The notes under the pieces were generated by a model that ran no database searches, was not told where the DNA came from, and was given only the letters and a program-made list of their open reading frames with translations. The translations under genes and the position numbers were made by a program. From Eulemur rufifrons (taxonomy: Eukaryota > Chordata > Mammalia > Primates > Lemuridae), in NCBI RefSeq assembly GCF_041146395.1, contig NC_091010.1:51046001-51110000 (forward strand): 64,000 nucleotides of DNA, in the 5' to 3' direction. Shown piece by piece: positions 56,766 through 64,000 of the stretch (its first letter is position 1; each line of letters starts with the position of its first letter).

Positions 56766-58540
56766 GTCATTCAATCTGGCCTTTACTATCGTCTGTTTAT
56801 CTATCTGCAAAATATATCAGATAATGACCAATGCTGTGGATAAAAGTAAGTCAGGGTCTGTGAATGTTGGGGATATAAAGGTATTACTACTTTAGTTAGG
56901 ATGACCTGAGAAGGCCCCCTGAGTACTGAACCAGGGACAGGTTGGCAGAAGACAGCACAGCCAGAGGGGAACATGCAGCCAGGTGTGTCCGGCTCTGGCT
57001 CCCTCGAGCCCTGTGTGGGGGTTTGGGGTGGGCAGTTAGAAAGCTGAAAAAAGAGTGTACATTATGACCTCCCACTCTATCCCCACTTTCCAACCCCAGC
57101 TGTCATTAACTAGATCATGTTGGAGCACGTGCACTCCGCACCAGCATCCCTGCATTTATCTTGATCTTAGCTTTACAGGTGGATGCATCTGACTGTCCCA
57201 GCAGTCCTTTTCCTCTGTTTTCCCATTTATCTCTTAGTTGCCTGAAGTTTGTCCTTTAGTAATGTCTTTAAGAAAGGGTAATTCTTGAATGCTGAAAATA
57301 TATTTATCTCTATTTATGCTTTAATGTCATTTCTCAGGGTATAAAATGTGTGCATCATTCTCTTTCCATGAGAACTTTACTCTGTTAACTTCCTGAATGG
57401 TACTGTGTCAGGCCAGTCTCAGATTTTTCTCTTTTAGGTGTCTTGTTTTTTTTTTTTTCTTTTTTTTTTTTTTTTAACTTGGATACCTAAAGTCCTTTTT
57501 TCTTTATATTTGAATACAATTACTTTTTAGTGTATGCTTTATGGTTGGCCATACTATATAGTTCTTTTCCCTGGGTCATGAATTTCTTTTCATTAAACAT
57601 TAAAATTTAATTTTTCCTTTTTTTTTAATTTCTCAAAAGTTTCTGTGACTTATATTTTGAAATATATATATGTACATAATTTCAATTTCGTTGTTTTGGC
57701 CCTCTTCCTTCAGGTTATCTAGGATGTATACAGTAGACAGGAAAGATGAAAGAGAGCCATCATTTCCTCCCACCTGCAATCCATTTTAACTCCCTGAGCA
57801 AAATGAGATAGCAACAGTCTTACTTACATCATCCTTGAATGAATATTTATCAGTATCCAGGCTTCCTTTTGCCTTTCTGTGCTGCTTTTCTTTAACTTCT
57901 TTTCTGAGCTTTGCCAGCTTATATTTTGTCTCAACATATCTTCCCTGAGCTCTTGTATTTCTACTTTAAAATCTTCTCTTATAAAGGAGATCTCTTCATC
58001 ATACAGGCTATTTTAGTCATAGCGATGTAATCACAACCTTTATTTGCTCCATGGAAGCATATTTTATGTCTGCTGTTTGTATTTTATCATTCTTGTACTG
58101 TTTCTTTTGTCTTTATATTTTTAACTATTGCTAATTTTTAATGCCATGAGCTCTTTCTGAATGAACTATTTGAGGAGGTTCATTTTGGTGTTAGATCAGG
58201 CCTCTGTTTCAGCTTAACAAGAATCCTTGTTGGTTCTCCATGAAGTTCCATATTACTCAAGATTGTTTTTCTGTGAGTGGGTTCTTTTCATAAGGCAGAA
58301 CCGCCTGGTACACAATATATATGGCTTCCTTCCCATGTATGTATTGTGTTTCAGGGTTAGATTGTCACTGAATACAGAGTTTGCATTTCTCTTTCTTGTT
58401 TTGTTTGCTGCTCCAGAGTGGTTTATGAGAAGAAAAGGGGGAAGCACCATCATTATCTGACTACTAAAAACCATTTGTAACCTCATCATATATTCTCTGA
58501 AATACTGCAATAGCTTGCTGATTTCCTTCTCCCAGATCAG
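56766..58540. other. AT-rich intronic sequence, origin unclear
   Basis: About 1.8 kb. It has an almost pure T tract at about 57447-57477 (broken by one C) and long T/A-rich text. It reads like a decayed transposon or LINE 3' region but I cannot name it. Confidence 0.35.
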
Positions 58541-58584
58541 TACCCCCCATTCCATTCACAACACTGTTTCCAAAGTCATTTATT

Positions 58585-59105
58585 TAAAATAAAAATCAAC
58601 ATTCCAACCTTTCAGTGACTGCTCGTCGCCTATAGGGTGAAATCCAATTTCCTTTATATTCCCTACAAAGACCTCTGTGCTCTGAATCCTACCTACCCCA
58701 CCAGCCTCATGTGAATTCCTTCCCCACCACAGCTTCCCATATACCTTCCTTGTTTTATTTTACCCTTCAACAAACATAAACCTTTTTAGTCTCCGCGCAC
58801 ACATTGTGCCATTTCTTGCCTCATATGCCTTTATTGTATTTTTTCTCCTGCTTGGAATGTCCCTTTGCCAGACAGACTCATACTTTAAAATTCAAGATAG
58901 GCAGCACTTCCTATGAGAAGTCTTCCCTGACATCCTCAGCCTGGATGGGGCCAAGCTCCTGTGCTGACTGTTCATTTGTATTTTCTCTTCGCAGCTGGGT
59001 CTGTAAACTCTAAGAGAACAGGATCGTGTCTTTTTCATCATTGTTTCTACTGCAGTTAGCGTAATGACTGGTATTCAATAAATGTTTGTTGGAATGAACT
59101 GAACT
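58585..59105 (+). mobile_element. L2, long 3' portion
   Basis: 'aacctttcagtgactgctcg' and 'tatagggtgaaatccaattt', then 'tacaaagacctctgtgctct', 'cctgcttggaatgtcccttt', 'gaagtcttccctgacatcct', 'ctgtaaactctaagagaaca' and the end 'tattcaataaatgtttgttg', follow L2 forward order. At about 520 bp it is the longest L2 in the window. Confidence 0.85.
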
Positions 59106-62100
59106 GAGAAGATAAGGCACCGTCCTTATTCTCAAGGAGTGTGTAGTTACTTATCTTTTTCAAGCAAGGGAACGTTGTTTCTGCAGCTAACAATACAGGG
59201 CAACTTAGGGTAATTGGCAATTGCTCATTGCGTAGGAAATGACCATATGTAAAATGTCTCTGTGTTTTTATAAAACTGCTGTCCAGGAATTACCCAATAT
59301 GTTATTCAGTGCCCTTTTTATACTCATTCATTTAAATATATTAAAATACATTCAGCCCAGTGGAAAACGCAGACAACTAAACAATTATAACGTAGCATGA
59401 TGAGAGCTCTATTAGTGGAAAGCACATGTTGCTCTTGGAGAGAGGAGAACGAGCTCTTCACCCTGCCCTGGGAGGAGGGTCAGTATGAGCTTTCTTGAAA
59501 GGAGGCTGTGAGTACAAGTCAAGCAAGTGAAAAAGAAAGGGCATTCTGCTGAGGGGAGGGTGTGGGCAAAGTTAAAGAAGTGAGAGAACAAAATGCACCT
59601 GGACCTCTGTATGGAAGGAGACATATAGTTGTGGAAGGGAGAGAAGTGGTAGGAAATGAAGTTTGAAAATTTTCCCGGAAAAGTGAAACTTTTTTATTTC
59701 CTTTAATTAAACCTAGGTAATTTTGTGTTCCTCTGTTGATAGCTGCTAGAAAGCTCAGAACTAATTTTTGTGTCAATTTTAGCAGCTTCCCTGCATTAAG
59801 CTTTATGGTATTGTTATTATTCTATCTCCTTTCTCTACCACCACTGGTCATTTTTGATTACTTGGCTGCCTTATTTTATTCATTTATTTATTTATTTAGC
59901 CTATTTTAATGTGTGTGGTTTCTTAAAAAAAATATATTGGAAACCATCTGGAGTAGTTTTCTGAAACCAGTGTCAGTTTTTAATCTTTTTTTTTGGCGGG
60001 GGGGAAGGGTATGAGTTTTGAAAATTGCAATGGGGGTCAGAGTAGGCTTTATGGAGAAGATAAGATTTGTACTTTGGTGATCAATATGTGCCCTTAAGGC
60101 AAGGAAAGGGCAAATTTTTTTCATTCTTTTCATTGAAACAGAGCTGCCTCCAAAGGCTCTGTCAAAGCAGAAAACCCACAGACCAACAGAGTAGCTTCTC
60201 TCCAGGGTTTAAGCCCACAGGTTATATCTGAGCTCAATATCAGGGTGTCAGAGGAGGTGGTCTTCTCCCTTGTCCCACCTACCAGTCTACCAAGGAATGG
60301 GCTCAGGAGAAGGAGCTGTAGGACAGTGAGGCTTGAGCCCAGCTCCAGGGTGGGTCTCTAGGGAGTGCTGTTCAGACAGAGCGGGATACTGAGGATTGCG
60401 AGTTCCCCTGGAGGAGGCTGGCTGGCCCTCAGTGGTTTGACTTTTAAAAGGAAGCCTTGTAGAAAAGATTTTTTTTCATGCCTACAGTTGAGCAGTTAAA
60501 TAATAGCAGGATAGGTTCAAGGGACTTTGGTGGGTTTGGGTTTTCACAACTTTAAGGGATTTAGCCATTTAAAATTTCTAACTCATAAGTATTGATATCT
60601 CACACTTGGTTTTAGTGCTAATAAAGACACACAACTCTGAGAGAAAAAAAAAAAAAAACCTTACAAAAAAGGAGACCTGTCCATCCTTTCATGCTTTCCC
60701 ACCCTTTTATGTCAAATGGTGTTTTTTGGCAGTTTTATTTGGGTCTTGGGAAATTTGTTTCAGGAGCTACCAAAACATGGTGGAGGCTGTCTGGGAAGGT
60801 GGGGCTCCAGGCATCTTGGCACCTCCTTAAACAAAGCAACTCTGCTTTCCTCTGCTGTGTAGATTGGGTGTCTTAATACTCCTTCATTTGACAAAAGGAT
60901 CCTGTTGCTAAGAAATATTTGAAAAGCACTGACTTTTTGTAGCACTGCTGGTTCCATGGGTCAAAGATGAGGCTTTTTCATGTGTGCACAACTGAACCAC
61001 TTCTCAGTGATATTCATTAATTACATTAATTAATTAAACCTCTTCCCATCATATTACTCTTGCATAAAAAATTCACCCAGTCCCATCTGCCCCTCTAAAA
61101 GAAAGCTCCCTATGTCCGATCATTATTTCCTTTTTCTGGACATAGTATTTTCAATCCCATGCCTTGTGTGTGGTAGAAAGGTCCATAAACTACTCACACG
61201 GCCTCCACAATTTTGAGAGACCAGCAAGATTCTACCTTACCTTTTACTTTCCTATTGACTAAGAGGTAAAGGTGACCATCATGATGGTTTTGCGTGGGGG
61301 GAACCTAGTGTTTGATCTCCCGCTCTTGGGCAGGCTGAGCTGGAGATGCACAGAAAGCTGTGAAATTTGTTAATCTGTCAGTGCTTTTTCTGTGCGGGAG
61401 ACCTGGGGTTTTGTAGTGAAATCAAAAGAAGCTAATCCTTCCCAGAAGAGCCCTTGTTTAAATGGGGAAGTGTCTGACTGAAATGCCTCCATTCCACATG
61501 GATAAAAGAGAAATCGGCTTTCCTCTGTAGGGGCCGGGGAGAGTGATATGTTGGTTTCTGTGTTCTGAGCCAAGATGGTGGAAAATCGTATCTTTTCTCC
61601 TTTGGAGTAGCTTTTCTGGGGATTATCCTGGAAAAGAGGTAGTTCAGCAGTAGTCACAGTAAAATTCCTTCAGTAATGCGATTCATACCTTGGTTACTAG
61701 GGAGTGTGAGTAAGAAACAAGAATAGCACCTTCGTCAGCCACGGCCAGAGATTTGTGTGTCTGCAGTGGGTTGTAGAAGCCCTGCCCTGTCCTCTCTTCA
61801 GGGCACAGGGGGTGGCCTCCAGCGTGATAAGCCTTCGTTCACCCGTGTAATAAACTTTCATTGTGCATGCATTTGTATTCATAAGAAAGGACACGATACT
61901 GATATATTTCCAGGATCTACGATACAAGAGAAAAATACTTATCCATAAGTAAGATATAAATAAAGTACTCCAGAGGGAGAAAGAGAGCAGAGCATTTGAA
62001 GCAGAAAGGTCATCCTGCCCCTGCCAAATCTTTCTCCACAAGCTCCCTGACGTCTTTGTTGCCTCAGCACAGAACAAAAGTTTTCCCTCACTGTTTTAAG

Positions 62101-62645
62101 TGAGCGTTATGTTGCCCTGGGAGATGATGTGAGGCAACTTGAACACTCAGGAGAAAGGGATGATTTTTATGAGCTAAGCACAGGGAAAGAGCAGAAATCT
62201 TAAAAGCATGCTATAGTCCTCCTGAGCCTGGGAGGGTTTGTACAGATTCAAGCCATGGGGAGAGTGTTGCTCCCTGAGGCTGTAGCATCCGCAACCACTT
62301 ATACAAACCCAGAACAGCTAGTCACTCCCTGAACCTTTGTAAAGATGCAAACTAGGCAGGTAATGTTGTGTAGCCCCTCTACTACCTAGCGCTACTTTGA
62401 ACACCTAGTGATGTTCTGTAGATTAAGAGGGAAGCCCCCTCTCTAATAAGGAATTCTGAGGGTGGAGCAATAGCTGGTATCAGAGTGGTTCCAGGATAAT
62501 TCCAGCACCATGGTGAAGCCACTTGGGCGCCTTCATACAAATTGCTGTTATTTTTTTAAGAGTTCTGTGTATAAACATAGAAAAATAGTACTGTTATAAA
62601 GTGTTGGGAGGTGTTCCAAAAGGACTAGTAATTAACAACTATTAG
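59106..62645. other. Intronic sequence, few recognised elements
   Basis: 3.5 kb with a (TTTA)n run at 59876-59901, an A-run at 60643-60658 and TTAATTAA-rich text at 61013-61037. ORFs up to 126 codons (61697-62077, minus) have no domain. No repeat body recognised. Confidence 0.4.
59876..59901 (+). repeat. (TTTA)n microsatellite
   Basis: Imperfect TTAT/TTTA units, read directly. Confidence 0.85.
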
Positions 62646-62647
62646 TA

Positions 62648-62775
62648 GCCAATTAACAGTATTTGTTGAGCCCCCACGAAGTACGGCAGGTGCACAGAAG
62701 CATGGCAGATGTAGAAGATGTTGCCCCTGCTCTCGGGAAGTTTATGGTTCAAGCAGCTAGTGGTCTGATGTGGGG
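62648..62775 (-). mobile_element. L2-like fragment
   Basis: 'gtatttgttgagcccccacg', 'aagtacggcaggtgcacaga' and 'ttgcccctgctctcgggaag', then 'tttatggttcaagcagctag', follow reversed L2-type text. Confidence 0.6.
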
Positions 62776-62784
62776 AAAAGACCT

Positions 62785-63005
62785 GAATTTAATGACGTGA
62801 GCTGTAATCAGGAATCTGTCACTTGCCAGCCAGGAAACACTGGGCAAGTCACTTATACTCTCAGAGCACTAATTTCCTCATCTCTGTAGAATGGAATCAT
62901 GCTACTTGCCCTTTCTAAATTGGAAGGTTGTTGTGAGGATCAAGGGAGATAATAATGGCTTTGAAATGCTTTCAAAACTACAAAGCCCTACAAAATGCAA
63001 GAATC
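62785..63005 (+). mobile_element. MIR, nearly full length
   Basis: 'caggaatctgtcacttgcca', 'cactgggcaagtcacttata', 'ctaatttcctcatctctgta', 'ttggaaggttgttgtgagga' and 'tcaagggagataataatggc' follow MIR order. Confidence 0.88.
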
Positions 63006-64000
63006 CAGAGACTAATCCACATGCGAAAGTCCGCCTCGCTATTTTGTGTATGCACATCCTTTTTAAAGGATTTTCATAAGCCTATCGCATAAAAGATTGC
63101 TAAATCTTTTCTCTAAATTCATTTTTTAATTATTCATGGATTTAACTCATGTATAGACATACATGCATGATAAAACCTTCCCACGTAGCTTCCATAGTGC
63201 TGGTTATCAAAGAAAACAACTTCTATTGATGTATATGGGGCTTTAGATATTCTGGGGTTTAATTACCTTTTCAAGACTCTTGTGGCATCTTGGGCCTTAG
63301 TTCACCTGGATTTTGATACTTCATGTAAGATCCTGCCTTATGCAGCTTCATGGGAGGTGAAGAAAGCCTCTATGATGTTGCTACTATATCCCTAATAAAT
63401 TATTATCTTTCTGAAAGAAAAAAGCCCTGAGGCAGAAATTAATAGAGTGTAATTATTCAAAGAAAAGCTATTTGGTGATTTTAAATGATGTTAATTTGTT
63501 CTTAATGGGAGAGATTGTGAATGTTAAATAAATAGCAATTTCATCATTAGGGACACATTTACGACACAGGAGTTTAAAGGAAAATTAAAGAGTTACAGAG
63601 ACAATCTTCAAAAGAAATTCAATAAAGACATCTTCAGGTGAATATTCTTGAAGCACTTTCAGAATCTTAAGTAAAAGCGTTTTCAACAGCCAGCACAAAT
63701 GGAGGTTCTTTAAATAGCTGGGATGTGTCTCGTATACATGTAATCATTTCCCAGTGGCTTGATGCAAACGTTGCTGTTAGTATTTGAAATACTTCCACGA
63801 ATAAACACAAATTAGGGATCTGATTGGGAGGTAATGATATTTAGTTGACCTTTGAGTCGAACATCTCACATGCTTCTGCCTCACGCTTGCCGTAGCAACT
63901 AGCTGTGCATGGAGGCCGCCTGCTGCCACCTTGCCTCCGCCACACTGTGGATCTCTTGCTTTTTGTTCCAGGGCTGATTTCTCCCCAAGTGAGGTGCTTG
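63006..64000. other. AT-rich intronic sequence to the window end
   Basis: No repeat recognised. 63400-63720 is AT-rich with several TAAT and TTAAAT cores (see findings). No exon seen. Confidence 0.4.

Larger units (their letters stand above)
54209..64000 (+). other. SORCS3: Intron of SORCS3 downstream of exon B (partial, phase 0)
   Basis: Begins with a consensus GTGAGT and runs off the window. It holds L2 and MIR fossils, poly-T tracts and AT-rich unique DNA. The next exon is not in the window: I saw no AG-bounded segment continuing the Vps10p text after 54208. Confidence 0.75.

Noticed and set aside
57447..57477. Long T tract as a pol III or bacterial-type terminator
   Set aside because: No RNA gene precedes it; T tracts are common in mammalian introns.

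Overview
This is nuclear genomic DNA from a primate, most likely a strepsirrhine (lemur, mouse lemur, galago or loris). The clearest lineage marker is a pair of dimeric Alu elements (6213-6546 and 52319-52655). Both carry the 'gacagctaaaaatatata' linker and the 'gttgctgtgag' right arm of strepsirrhine Alus. L1 3'-UTR copies at 7628-7836 and 47171-47683 resemble lemuriform L1. Older Alu-J-type copies, MIR, L2, MaLR LTRs and hAT fossils are the usual placental background. There is no sign of bacterial or viral genome organisation.

Only two stretches look protein-coding, and both are short internal exons on the + strand: 40177-40241 (65 bp) and 54090-54208 (119 bp). Each has a polypyrimidine tract with AG acceptor and a GTGAGT donor. 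Their phases fit: the first ends after one base of a codon and the second supplies the other two. Together they encode about 61 residues of the Vps10p beta-propeller of a SorCS-type sorting receptor. The residues match SORCS3 best from memory (HYLTCRIQEC, SSLVVQDEYIFIQ). The window is therefore a slice of a very large gene: about 40 kb of one intron, exon A, a 13.8 kb intron, exon B, and 9.8 kb of the next intron. No gene start, last exon, CpG island or second gene is visible.

Region by region. 1-10 kb holds an L1 ORF1 remnant, old LINE fragments, two MaLR/ERVL-type LTRs, a strepsirrhine Alu, a truncated young L1 3' end, and MER5A-like and MIR fossils. 10-20 kb holds an inverted Alu-J pair 130 bp apart, a third MaLR LTR, a 51-nt pure purine tract and a roughly 620-bp interspersed repeat with a (GATG)n core. 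20-40 kb is mostly MIR/L2 fossils, microsatellites and a nested hAT pair. 40-54 kb contains exon A, a long old L1, hAT fossils, a palindromic (ATC)n tract, a twin-primed (5'-inverted) L1 and the second strepsirrhine Alu. 54-64 kb contains exon B, L2/MIR fossils, and AT-rich sequence with a few stretches that could be conserved non-coding elements.

I found no convincing undescribed system. The most useful points are the exon pair, the twin-primed L1, the inverted Alu pair, the nested hAT fossils and some repeat-free AT-rich blocks that merit a conservation check. All family names are from sequence memory; no database search was run. Repeat edges are approximate unless the text says otherwise.
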